From contig JAKZAP010000011.1 in the NCBI GenBank assembly GCA_023053575.1, positions 4,526,001 to 4,590,000 on the forward strand: DNA of 64,000 bases, read 5' to 3'. The translations under genes were made by a program, and so were the position numbers. Every line of letters starts with the position of its first letter. Position 1 is the first letter of the stretch. Of the stretch, positions 21,110 to 34,200 are shown one piece after another. This DNA comes from Branchinecta lynchi (Eukaryota; Arthropoda; Branchiopoda; Anostraca; Branchinectidae). Below the pieces are notes generated by a model, which was given only the letters and a program-made list of their open reading frames with translations, did not search any database and had not been told where the DNA came from.

Positions 21110-23192
21110 ATTCTCGCCGTTCCCCGAGGACTCCTCGGGGACTCAAACGGAATGGCGAGAATAGAGGGAGTCACTCCACGCGGACTCCGCGGACAGAAAC
21201 AGCGAGAACACCGGGAATGCTTCCAGCATTGATTTTGTTCGAGAAACAGATATGCAGTTGACGAAATTAGTCTGGAGCCACTTTATTTTTGGTTTTGTTT
21301 ATTCTGATTATTTTTAATTATTTTTACATTGCACCAACACCAGCAAATATTTTTTGCCCTCCGAATCTGAAAGGGAGTCCTTTTTGATGATGGTGATGAT
21401 AATCTGATCAGATAGCTGATGCTAAAGGACCGGAAGCAATAGCAGAATTGTGGAGTCGACACTTCGGGGCAGTCTTCTCGTCAGTGCCATCGGATGTAGC
21501 AGCATCAACGTCCCGTTTGAGTGAGAATCCCGGTTTTACACCTACTGAGCAGCTGATCACATTTGCCCACACGGCAAAGGCGGTCTCTGGGCTCACTGGG
21601 AGTAAATCTGGGGGACTCGACGGGATCACAGCGGACCACCTTAAGCATGGCGGGCCCATAATGGTATGTTTACTTACTGCTCTTTTTAATGGTTTCCTCA
21701 ATCATGGTTTTGTACCGGATTCTTTAACTGAAGTTTGCCTGGTCCCTATTCCTAAATCCCAATCAGGTGACCAAACGTCAATTAGCAATTACAGGCCGAT
21801 TGCTCTAGCTGCGGTAGTTTCGAAAGTTTTTGAAAAATGCCTTTATGAGTCGATTGAACCTACGATAAGATCTTCACATTCCCAGTTTGGATTCAAAGCT
21901 GGCCTGGGTACTGACCTGTGTATTTATTTACTGAAGTGTGTGATCCAGTTTTACTGGTTATTTTCAACACCCGTATTCGCGTGTTTTTTGGATGCTAAGG
22001 CTGCGTTTGATCGTGTTAATCACGCGAAACTTCTTGACAAGCTGCGACTAAAAGGGGTTGACCCGAGAATCATTCGGGTTCTTGGATCGTGGTTTACTGT
22101 ACAGAAGTTTCGGGTTAGATGGAGTGGATGCTATAGCTCACATTTCCCAGTGGGCAATGGAGTACGCCAGGGTGGTGTTCTTTCTCCACTCCTTTATAAC
22201 TTGTATGTTGACGAGCTGAATAAGGAGCTGTCTGAAACAGGTATTGGTTGCTACATGAATGGTCAGTGTTTTAACAATATCAGCTATGCTGACGATTTAG
22301 TTCTTTTGGCCCCAACTGTAGCTGCGCTGAATAGCTTGCTGCTTGTTTGTGAAAGGTTTGCCGCTGAACACGATATTGTGTTCAATACCACGAAGACGAA
22401 GTGTATGGCGTTTCTTCCGAAAGGAGCTCGACTAAAACGCATCCCGGACGCCATACTCAATGGTGTCACTCTCGAGTTTGTGACGTCATTTAAATACCTC
22501 GGGTTCCACCTGACGTCTAAACTGACTGACGAGGAGCACGTAACAGCCGTTTCGAGGTCGCTGTGTGTCCGTGCAAATATACTGATTAGAAAATTCTCTT
22601 CATGTGAAGAGGACATAAAATCTTTTCTTTTCAGGGCCTACTGCACTCCAATTTACTGCCTGGCCCTTGTGACCAGCATCTCTGGAGAAACTGACAGGTC
22701 TTTTCGGGTTCTGTATAACAATGCTTTCAGGTGGCTGCATCGTCTGCCTAGAAACTGCAGTGCTTCTGGTATGTTTGTGGTGGCGGGACTTCCTTCTTTT
22801 CCTGAACTAAAGAGGAGAAACATTCTTTCTCTGCAGAATAGGATTCTCAGGTCGTCTAATCCACTTGTGCGGGCTGCATCTGCCCCGCTTTTGAAGTTGT
22901 CTCTGCCTGTGTGGCTGGAATGGGAGCGGTCTCTGCGTGTGACCCAGGTTTCACCTGGAGCCCGTTCGACCTGATTGATTTAGTTTAGTGTACTGTTCGT
23001 TTCGAGTGTTTTATTTTTGTTTTGTTTTTTTTATGGTTTTCAAAAACCGTTAAATAAAAGAAATTGAAATTGAAATTAATCAGAGCATTCCCCGTCCGTG
23101 GGGACTCGCGAGAATACGGGGAGTGAGTCACCGGGACAAACAAAAACGCGGGGACTCCTCAAGTGCAGTCCGAGGGGAACGGCGAGAGTACG
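21109..23192. mobile_element. TATTCTCGCC element interrupted by a LINE
   Basis: Left part 21109-21404 and right part 23078-23192 are collinear with 14122-14525. The gap is a LINE. The right end is ACGGCGAGAGTACG. Confidence 0.7.
21405..23077 (+). mobile_element. 5'-truncated LINE, reverse transcriptase frame intact
   Basis: Frame 21448-22974 (508 residues) holds the polymerase: GGLDGITADHLKHGGP, NYRPIALAAVVSKVFEKCL, ACFLDAKAAFDRV, GVRQGGVLSPLLYNLY, SYADDLVLLA and FKYLGFHLTS, then a C-terminal region to the stop. The endonuclease is absent. The tail is (GAAATT)n; AATC at both borders may be the target duplication. This family differs from the 38-2680 LINE. The intact frame, though truncated, suggests a young insertion. 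Confidence 0.85.
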
Positions 23193-23998
23193 CTCGCTCT
23201 TGATGCTCTTCCAGATTCCAGAATCTGGGTTGTCGAACCTAGCAGAAGCAAACAACCGAATTTCCATACGTGTTTGACCTTCCGGATCCGTCTCGACTCG
23301 ACAAGAACGGGTGTTCGGATTGCTGAAGAAAAATCTGGAATGGGGCTATTCTGCGAATATTCGCTTCTGTGTGAACGTAGAGTGGTTTATTCTCAACATT
23401 ATTGCATTTGTACAGTTTCGATCCAGTCGAATCTGGGAGCTCCAAAATCATTTAAATCATGCTATTTCATCGAAGGTTGTTTTTTGCCAGCCCTTTCCAG
23501 TGTTGCCAGACACTGGACACCAGACACTGGTTACCAGACATTTTGCCAGACACATTTGGGCGTTTTTTAGAGGCGGCTGCGCTTTGAATTTTTGAACTGT
23601 GCGCATTGCGCCAAAGTTGCGTATTTCCCTAAATTTTCGGCGCAAATTGGGCGCATTTTGCTCTTCACATCCCTTAGAAAATGAAGACCAGATTAGGATT
23701 TGGAAGGAATAGTTGGATCCCAAAAAGAAGATCTAATCATATATGTTTCGCAAATTCCGCCTGCGGCGCTTTTCATAATATCTCTACATTGTGGAAAGGC
23801 GAGTCATTTGACTGGGATTTTAAGCCAGTTTTAGGATTGGGATTTCGAAACATTAAAAGCTAGAATCTGGACGGAAATAGTTAAATTTGGCAGGAAAAGC
23901 TAACTTTAAAAAAAAATCTCGCCTGCGGCGCTCACTTTACGTGATCATGGGCAGTATTGACTAGACTACAATAGCGGCTGCTGCTGGGACGTCGCACC

Positions 23999-24330
23999 CA
24001 GGGGCGTCACGACTGGGGGGGGGAGGGGGGGGGGGACGCCCCCCCCAATGCTGTCGGCCAGTCGGTAAAAAATAACCGAGTCGGCGCGAAGCGCCAAGAT
24101 TTTTCGTCAAAACAGTTGATTTTTTTCATGAAAACAGTCGGTTTTTCTGAAAATTGGTCGTTTTTTCGTCAAAATAGTCGGTTTTCCTGAAAATCAGTCG
24201 ATTTTTTTCAAAAATGTCACTTTTCTTTTTGAAATAGTCGTTTTTTCTTCAGAAAAAGTCGGTAAAAATTACCATCCAGTCGGTAAATGCCGCGTCCCCC
24301 CCCCAAACATTTTGGCTATTAACGCCTCTG
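23999..24330. mobile_element. hAT-type MITE, CAGAGGCGTCACGAC family, full copy
   Basis: Ends CAGGGGCGTCACGAC and the inverse TAACGCCTCTG. A perfect 8-bp duplication GTCGCACC (23991-23998 and 24331-24338). The interior has five or so tandem pieces of the type GTCGATTTTTC-GTCAAAATA. Confidence 0.88.
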
Positions 24331-25102
24331 GTCGCACCATCCTGTTTCTGGAGTTTCTTAGAGTCTTGCTATTTAATCCACGATAAATGATAGGATATGT
24401 AAGAGAAGCAGTTAAACTTTAGCCTATAGAGAAAAAGAATTTCGAAAATTTTCGCATGCGGCGCTCGATTTAATTTTCTCTTGGATATAGTAGATAGAAG
24501 CTGTTACTGTAATCATGCCCGGCAATATATTCTCCAAGTGAGCTTTGCCAAAGCGCATGCCTAATACTTGGCCTATCGTCTTTCGGTAACATTTTTGACA
24601 CATTCGGTAAAAGTTTCGTTTGTGCCCCCCCCCCCCCCCAAATGCAGTTGCGACGCTCCTGGCCAGCGAGCACGATATTTGGATCCGAGAGTGTCTTCCC
24701 GCAGTTGGGCTTGTCAAGTTCATGCATATCTGGAGTGTGTTGTTTTTTTAGAAAATATTTTTTCTCCCCAAAGCTGATTATCTGATTAATCATAACTTAC
24801 ACCTAATCAAAATTTCAGAAATGTCTTTTCGTTTTAATATTATCATAAAATCTACCGTTTCATGAAAAATCTACTATTTTCAAGAAGAATTGAAGCGCTT
24901 TCCGCCAACTCAATTTTTTTACCGACCGGTCGACAACATGGGGGGAGGGGGCATCCAACTCCGTAACAATTTTTGTTTAGCGAATTTTTGCTTCTCTTGC
25001 TGCGCGATCTTGTGTCAAGCATCTAGCAACACTGACCCTTTCTAGTAGGATGACTGCACCAGTTTTGAAACCAGCGCGCTAAATTTAAAACTACATTGCG
25101 TC

Positions 25103-25298
25103 ATGGACTACATCACTAATTTGAGTAACTTGGTATCCAAGTCTGGTCAGAATCTCAATGATGAAAAGGCTATTCTTGTCTGGTCAAGAGAAACAGCTAC
25201 AAATTTGCTTGAAGACAGCATTGCTCTTTTACAGAAAAGCTATTCTGGCTCATTTGGACTTCAGCCAGAAAATGTGGAACATTTCTTAACTAACAGAA
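25103..25298 (+). CDS. CIAPIN1: CIAPIN1 exon 1
   Basis: Sixty-five codons plus one base, from ATG to the donor GTAAGT at 25299. It encodes the start of the methyltransferase-like domain, including [17 protein letters not shown], where other anamorsins have a similar hydrophobic-VW segment. This part is poorly conserved, so the start rests on the open frame and on phase agreement with exon 2. Confidence 0.85.
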
Positions 25299-28200
25299 GT
25301 AAGTGGAAGTAAGTCCCATAAGATAAAAGTTGACCAACTCTAGATTCGACAACCATTTGGCATTGCATTGATAAGGTAAAATGGAATAGATTTATTGCCC
25401 ATCATAGGGCACAAGGGCAGAGTTAGGAGATCGATTAGAGTTGATTCTCCTGAACTTTAGCTTTGGTTTTAACTCAATCATACCTCACTAGTATCCCAAT
25501 TCTTGATTAGAAAAATACTAATTACAATGAATGGGAGCATGCTGGCACCAGCTGGCACGTGTTCAAAAATCGCTTAGTTTGGTGTTAAAAATAATCCAAG
25601 AGTGATGATGTCACACAGCGACGTTGATCTATATACATGGCTATCTTGTAATTTGTATTGAAACTGGGTGTTATTTTTTTTCATTGGGAGCAGATGACCA
25701 TGGACTATAAGAGAAACTGGGAATATGATGCTTAAGTTCGAAGAACCAGCTATTTAGGGATGTAGCCTGTCATGAATATTCAGTCTTAGGCAGAGATGGG
25801 CGAATCTGAATCCAGATTCAAATCCAGGATTCGGGCTTTTGGCCGGATTTGAATCTGGCTTTGAATCTTGTGCTTGTCAGGGTGGATTCGGATTACTCGG
25901 ATTCCAAACCTTCAGTCTTATGAATCCGCTAAAATTTCTAGTCGACATCTTTCCAGTTTCCGTTTTCCAGTTTTTACACAGTGGGCTTCGGCAATCCAAC
26001 TTTTTGGTCTCCACTACAAACCATCCTCAGTAATCTATTACGTTATCTGATTACCTTAGATATCAGTGTTTTTTGTCACATCTGATTTTTAGACCTATGT
26101 ACATGATTTGATTTTTGTTATCCGATCCGGATTCAATTCCAGATTCAAATCCTCAACATGAAATGGTGGATCGGAATCGGATTCGGACCTAGCCATGGAT
26201 TCAGATTCGAATTTTTTCGTGATCGGAATCGCCAATCTCTGGGGGTCAATAAATTCTTCAATCAATAAATTCTTTTAGGGAAGTTCAGGTACCTTTTTTT
26301 ATACCTTACCTTAAATTACCTTAAATCGCACTTCCAGCGAGATAAGGTGGTGTTAACCTCCTTTAGAGTCTCTCGCTGGTTGGCAGCTTGATTGTCAGAT
26401 CGTTGTTGTAACATCGGCTCACTGGCACTCCAGTGTAGCCGGCATTGATTGGTTGGTAAATCTTGTTGTCACATCGGCTCACAGGAATCACAGTGCAGTC
26501 GACATTCAGCATTTCGCCAGTCGTCGTCCACGCCTTTCTTAAAGCCATCCAGGGTAGCAGCGTTGATAGTTTTTTCGGAAAGGCTGTTCCAGAGTGGAAC
26601 ACTCCGTACAGAGAAAAAACTGTGCCGCTCGCGTCGTTTACAGCTGGTCAGTTGGAGCTTCTTGGAATGGCCTCTCGGCGACTTTGATTGGGAGCTCTCG
26701 AATACCCCAGGAATAATGTCGGAGTCTAACAGCTTTTTTACCATCAGGACGTCGCCGCGTTTACGTCGATACGAGAGGCTGGGAAGCTTCAGTACCCTCA
26801 ACAGTTTGTGGTATTCTAGGGCTTTTAATTGTGGTGACATCTTAGTGGCTCTTCTTTGCACTCCCTCTAGGGCTTTGGCATCCATTTTGTGGTGGGGTGA
26901 TGCAACAATCATGCCGTACTCAAGGTGGGGTCTCACAAGCGCAGTATAAAGCTTCTTAATGATCACAGGCTTCCTAGAGGTGATCGTCCTTTTGACAAGT
27001 CAAAAGGAAACTGTAGATTACATGCAATTATTTAATGATGATATAAGCACATATTACTGCAGGCCTTATTAAATCATTGATTTTTTCCTGAATAAAGTGT
27101 TATATTTGAAATATTTTTATCAGCTGTTTAGACTGAAATAAATGGATTAAAAAATATGATAAATTCCCATCATTAAGAAAAAATCAGAGTGTACGAGGTA
27201 AGCTTTTCAATTGTCTTCCTTTAGGAATTAAGTTTCCTTTCCTTCCAAACTCCTTTAGATTGTTTGCCTTTTGTTGTATTTATTTATTTATTCATTTATT
27301 TCCCTCAGAACTGAGGAGTACAAAATATTGTATAAAACAGACCTATGCCTAAACCATCTGGTCCAATCATTAACACATAAATACTATACAAATACACACG
27401 ATTTTGACAACTAAGTTACGCACTATTTTATTCACTTGTTAAAAAATGGGTACAGGTTGCGTGTTTGGAGGGCTACCAAAGCTTTTTTTTTAAAGTTGGT
27501 CATATTTTTTCTCAGAATTAAAACTGGGTCTTCTACTTTAAAATTGGAAACCAACTGCGAATTACTGAAAGAAATGGGGAACCCAAGGAAAAATTTGAAA
27601 TATGAAATTTTAATAGCAGATATGTCGAAAATTTGAAAATTTTCTACGATTGTTGCAGCAAAAAGAACATGAGGTGAAGCAACAGCGGTGAACAATGACC
27701 CGAGGATGTCTTTCCTGTATCGCCCACAAAAACCAATTAAAAGTGCGAACACACCATCAGGGTCGGGAACTCCCGGTCTGGAATTCCTGCCCGGATTTTC
27801 AGCACCATCATTACTTCCATATGGAAAAGCTGAAATTTTTTCAACTTTTCCGTGTGGAAGTGATGATGGTGCCGAAAATCCGGGCAGGAATTCCAGGCCG
27901 GGAGATCCTGGCCCTGATCGTGTGTTTTCACTATAAGAGGCCAAATGCCTTGCGAATTCTTTCTTGTATATGATTGATAATTATAGACTAAGAAAGCTTA
28001 GCTGAAGATGCATATGGGATCCCTAAGTACGTCAATATATCACATGCTGAAAAAATAATCCCATTACCGCAATCAAGACATTCATTTCCTTCCACGGTGC
28101 TATTTACAGCTGGCATTTACCAGCACTAATTGGAAAGACCCTTTGCTGACAGAGAAGTGGCAAGACGGTTAAAATTCTCAGCCAAAGCAGCTTTTGATTT

Positions 28201-31200
28201 ACTCAGTAAAATTATGTTGTCGGCATAAGCTAGGTAAGAGACATCTCGAAGAGCCGAAATCAGGGATATTCGGATTGACCGGAGACACTCTGCTAGGCTT
28301 ACATTAAATATATAAAGAGATAAAATACCACCTTGTCTCACCCCTATGCCCACTGGCAAATAAGAAGATAACAGAAGAGAACTCAAAGATACCCTAACCG
28401 ACAGCCGTCTATACCAAGAACGCAAAACGACAAATAGAGAGTGGAATACCCCTGGAAAGAAGAGCCAGGATTGCTGAAGCGTGAGATAAGTTATCAAACG
28501 CTCCTTTATGTCAATTAAAAGAGCGTATAAAGTCTCATTGTTATCTCTAGATTCAAGTATTATTTTTGAAAATGCAGCATGATCACAGCACATACCTTTC
28601 TTACACCCAACTTGGTTTTCACCAACATCAAGGTTTTCAAAATGACGTTTAATACAAAGTACAAACAATTTACTGAATATTGACCCACGGGTGATTGGCT
28701 GGTAAGAATCACACAAAAACAAATTTCACTTTCCACTTTTGGGAATGGGGTGATAGTACCAAGCTGGAAAGAAGATCGAACACAACCAGCCACCAACATC
28801 AAATTAAAAAAACACTGCACAATCGAAAAGAAACTCGGAGGTGAAAATTTAATATGATTATAAAATATTCTGTCGTTATCCATTGACGATTGTTTTTTTA
28901 GCTTTTTAACTGCATTATTTAAATCTTCACCATCTATAGAGAAATCAATGGTGTGATAATTTATAAGAATAAGCAATTTTTCTAAATCATCGGGAACATC
29001 ATGCGACGCTGCAAGAACTGAATAATGTAGTTCCCAGTCCTCTGGAGACGGACCGTTATTACTTTCTGGTTGATTTAATCGTTTATTTCTTCGGAGAGCC
29101 TTCCAAAGCTTCATACGCAAGGCCGTATCCAGGGGGGGGGGGGTACCCCCCGCCCGCCCGAAACATACAAAAATACACATTTTTATATGCCTTTCCCTCT
29201 GATCGATGTCTTTTTTGCACTTTTTTGTGCGACCCGCAGGCAAGCCCCCCCCCCCCCCGAAATAAATTCCTGGATACGGGCCTGTTCATACGGTTATGGT
29301 CAACGTCAGTAGAAGCATTTTCAACTAAAATGTTATTATGACGGCCCAAATTGGCTTGGAAGGCCGCCTTTGTTTTCTTCATTAGAATAAAAGAGGGGCT
29401 ATCACCACTAGGTTTTCCCAAGGACCGCTACCATCGAAAAGCATTTTTGGCTTCTCGATTCGAATATAATAAAACTTGATTCATCGACCAGCAAGGCTTC
29501 TCAGTCCCAAATTTCGAAGTTTTAACTGTACAAACTTTATCGGCTGCATACTTCAAAATATGGATGGATCAGTTAAGCTCAAAAACAAAATCGGAACTCG
29601 GTAAAACTATTTTTATCTGGAATTATAACTTTTTCCACTAGACGAGAAAGTATTAGACTTGCATCCCAGACAATGTGAGAAGAATATTGTGCTTTAGCTT
29701 TTAGCGGTTGGACAGGGCTAGACCGAGAAAGATGAAATGAAAACTTAAGCGGACAATGATCACTCACTGGAAAATCTTGCGAAACATGTACAACGTCAGA
29801 CAAAATTCGCAAGAACATGGTCCAGGTTGCTCGTGCTGACCAGTGAAGATATGTGAAATCAGAATCTTTTCTTACAAGGTTAAAATTTGGAAGCGAAGAA
29901 TTAAAAACACAACTACGTTCGTTAGAAACTAATAAATCACTATTAAAATAACCTAAAATAAAAACTGTGTCACAACCAGAGTTTAAACGCGAAATAAAAC
30001 AACTAAGTCTATGGCAACTATCTGTAAAACTCTGAAGAGACTCATCATCATTATAATTTGTTGATAGATAACAATTTACTATAATTCAATTCGAAAAACG
30101 GCATGCGATAAAAGTTTGGTCTGTATGAATAAGACTAGAATTTAGATGTTTTGGAATTATCGTAGCAATACCTCCGGAAGGGCGTCCGCCCGTGGGCAAA
30201 GTAGGAACGCAAAATACATCGTGGAAAGGCGAAAGAGAATTTAAAAGGGGGACAGAGTGGCAAAGTAAGTGATGTTCTTCTAGTCACAGAACTGAATTTT
30301 CACGAGTCAAAAATTGACTCAGAACACTAAACTTGTTATAAACACCATTAGAGTTAAAAGACGTTATAAATGTCTTGTGACCGTCTTCTTTCTTTTCTTG
30401 TTATTTCTTTTGAGTTTAGTGAGTTTTGATAACAATCTTAACATGGTAAAAAAAAAAAAATCTGAAATAAAAACAGTAAAAGGCAAACAATCTAAAGGAA
30501 ATACTTGTTCGAGTGAACAGATTGAAAAACTTGCCTCATCCATGCTTCCTAGCAGTAATTTTCTGAAAAAGGATAGAGTAAGCTCACAATGAAAGAAGTT
30601 ACTTCCACAAAACTCCAGGGATCTTTGAAGTGCTCTAACATTTTGAAAATTGGAATATGAGGCTGGTTAGAAAGTAAAATGAGGCATCTTTTGATCTAGG
30701 ATGGCAAGACAACCCTATTTAGGTATGTAACCAGTTTCAGTTTAACCAAATTTCACAGGGGTACCATGCCCATGCTCAGGGGCATGGTGTCCCAGCGTAC
30801 GGGCACCATGCCCATACATTTGGGCATGCCCAGACATTGGGGCACCATGCCCAGAAGTTGGGACACCATGTCCAGAAGTTGGGACACCATGCCCAAAAAT
30901 TGAGGATTTGTGTATGACTGGGGTGAACCTGGTAGTTCCGGATGTCGGGTAATTCTGAACATTGTAAATATATCTGTAACCACTCGTTCGAAACTTCCCC
31001 AAAAAATTGCTAAATACAGTGCCATCTGTGGTCTTCTTTGATTCATAAACTGCACTATCACCGCCCTCGTTTGGGGAAAGCCACCCAATCATTTAGTGTA
31101 CTTGGCAGCAAAATCATTGCTTGAAAAATTTGTTTGTGTTCACATTCTGTGCGATAAGTTCTGGACGGTTTGGTGGATCTGAAGAGGTGTGGTATGATAA

Positions 31201-34200
31201 GAGTGAGTAAGGAATCTGGGGGATTTTTTCTGATCATTATTATATGTTTTCTATCATTTATTTATCTGTGAGCTACAGTTTAGGGACCATATTACATAGA
31301 TAAATCTTTAGAGTTAAGAAGGAGTCTGATTGTATAAGTTATATTTTTGTTTTTGTTTGTTTGTTACACTAATCTATCTATCTATATATTATGGAAAGAC
31401 GATCAAGAGCATTGCACATAGGCTATGAGGGGGTAAGCCCTCACCCATCCGATGTTGTCCGCCAGTCGGTAAAGAAATAAAGATCGATACAGTCCATTTT
31501 TCTTAAAAGAGTTGCTGTTTCTCATAAACAGTCACCTCTGATTTTTAAACTCTAATCCTCATCAGCAAATGGTGGATTCGAATTCGGAATCGAATCCTTT
31601 CATGGTCGGATTCGCCCATCTCTACTCCATACAGATCTGTCAAACTGAAAATCGGAAATGGAAAGTTGCTTGTGTGACCTTGCTCAGTGCATTGGTGCCG
31701 CAGCGTAAGAGCACCATGCCTAAACAAAAATAGGATTTGTGTACGACTGGGTGAATGCCAATGCCAAATGTTTACCTACCCGTATGGAAATAATTAAGTT
31801 GTAAACAATGTGTTCAATTGTTTACTTTCGTTAACGACTGGAAATAATTGTTAACAACTGGAAATAATTGTTAACAACTGGAAACAATTGTTAACAACTG
31901 TATACATTGTTAACGATTGGAAACAGTTGTTTCCGATCGTAATTTTACTATGTTTTTTTTTCGTATCCATTCAAAACGATCGTTTGAAACTGTTTCTAAT
32001 CTTTTTCAGTTGTTTTCGATATGAAACAGTTGATTTTGCTTTGTAGTCGTGACAGACCATAGTTTTAACAACTGTAATAGGGAATTTGATTTTTTGTTGT
32101 TGTAAACGGTCAAAAGAGTTCAACTGAAAGGGTGAATCTGAAATCCCAATCGTAATCTTACAACTGTTTACGATTTTTTTTTTTCAAGTGTCATTAAACA
32201 ACTGTTTACGATTTTTAGTTGTTTTCTAGTGTTTTCAGTTGTTTTCGATCGGACACAGTTGGTTTGGTTTCCAAGTCCTGAAATAACATCTGATTTTTAA
32301 CAGCAGTAGTGGGGAAGTTGAATTTTGTTGAGTTGTTAACGATAAAAATAGTTTAACTGAAACGGTGGATCTAAAATCCCAATCGTAAACGATTGGAAAC
32401 AACTGTTTCCGGTCGTATCGGAAATAGCCCACAATTTGTCAATCAGACATTTGTCAACTCGCTCGAGAGTTATCTTTCTAATATACGGGCAGACAGACCG
32501 ATGGAAAAACTTTACGAAGTCGTAGGTATCCCCTCACTTACATTTGTGGCTCTCGTACAAAGGATAGTGATGGTCAATCAAGTTTATTGACTGACATTAA
32601 TCCAGAAAAACAAAAAGGGTTAGTTTTCTGTATGAGGGCTAATAAAATGTTCAATACGCTGCCTCAGAAAATTGAAACTAGGAATATTGAAGATGCTCTC
32701 CAGAGTTTGAACGGGCTTGGGTGCTTCACTCGGTTGAATACTAATTTTACTCCTCATTCATCCATGTAATCAACATGTGCACTAATGCGGAAGTACCTAT
32801 TGGCTGTGTTTACGCTAAGATAAAGTGACTTTTTCAACATTTCAGGTCAGATTCCATCTTCGTCTGCTGGAGTAATTCTTTTCAATGTTCTACCACCTTT
32901 CCAGTCTCCAGTATCTGATGAGGTATTGGATCACCTTATGAGAATACTCAAACCAAATGGTTGGCTTTTTGCTGCCGGCCCTGGCATTTCGTCGAAGCTG
33001 ACCCTGTCTGGTTTTGTCGATATGAAAGAAGTGGGCAACCTGGAAGAAAACGGTCACAAAACCCCGCTATTTTCTTGCAACAAACCGGGCTTTGAGGTAT
33101 TGGTAAAATTTGGTTAATTAGGGGATTCCAGTCTATTCCGCGACACAAATTGTGACCTCACAATAGTTCTTCGTCTTTGCACATCTTTGTGACTAAAGAA
33201 TATCTGGAATATTTTGTAGCTCCTTTTGATTTGTTTTGGCGTATTTCTTTTATGACCTGGACTGGTTCAAGTATTCAAGTATTTGTTGTTTTACTAGAAA
33301 TAATACAACACTGGACAACTTGGCTTATTGGCCTAGAGGAAGAAATCGTGTTTAGGTCAAAGCAATTTTTTATCAGTCGTTGTCTTAGGTCAGCTTACAA
33401 ATTCAGATTTGGGAAAGTGGTTGAAATTGCTGTTCGGCTGGAATTGCTGCCAGGATTTTACGCCACCATCATCATTTCCATACGGAGAAGTTGAGATTTT
33501 TTTACAAATTCACATGGTGGTATTTGGGAACTGCCTTTAGAACATTTGTGAAGCGTTCGTAATTTTCCATTGCCAGGGTTTTGTAGAAATCAGTACCTGT
33601 TCTCCACCCTTGTCCAACTTTTTAAATATCCTGCGGAGAGCTCCCTCAGCAGCCTAGTAGGATTTGTTCATTAACTACATAAAAGGAGCCGTTGAAACTT
33701 GTTTCTACAAGTTTAGGCATTAGGTAGTGAATGAATTTATTACGTGATTTAGCCTTACGGCATTTAACAACTAACAATGAAACAAAACTAAACATGTAAA
33801 ATAAACTACAAATCACATAATTTTGTACAAACAACTAATCAACAAAGAAACAAGACTAAAGGTTTCGATGGGATCCCAAAACTTCAATATCTGATCCAGA
33901 CAACTGGGTCTTGTCTTAGCCAGGTCCAGTCATCGCCAGACTCTTTGAACATTTTTACAGTTAAAATTCAGAAACAGATTAAGGCCAAATAGCTAATCAT
34001 CTGAGAAAAACTTCCTGCCACTACCGCCAATTTCCCGATTTCGGCCAAACTCCAGAACTATTTGTCCGGCGAAGAAAAGGAAGCTCAAAAATGAACTCAG
34101 GGTATCTTCTTTCCCCACTAATGAACATCTAATCAACTTCAACTTATAACAAATTTTCCGACTCCAGCCGGATTCCGGTCGAACTATATGTCTGGGTAAA

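Noticed and set aside
26449..26949. 166-residue frame on the plus strand
   Set aside because: Shadow of the minus-strand LINE C-terminal region.
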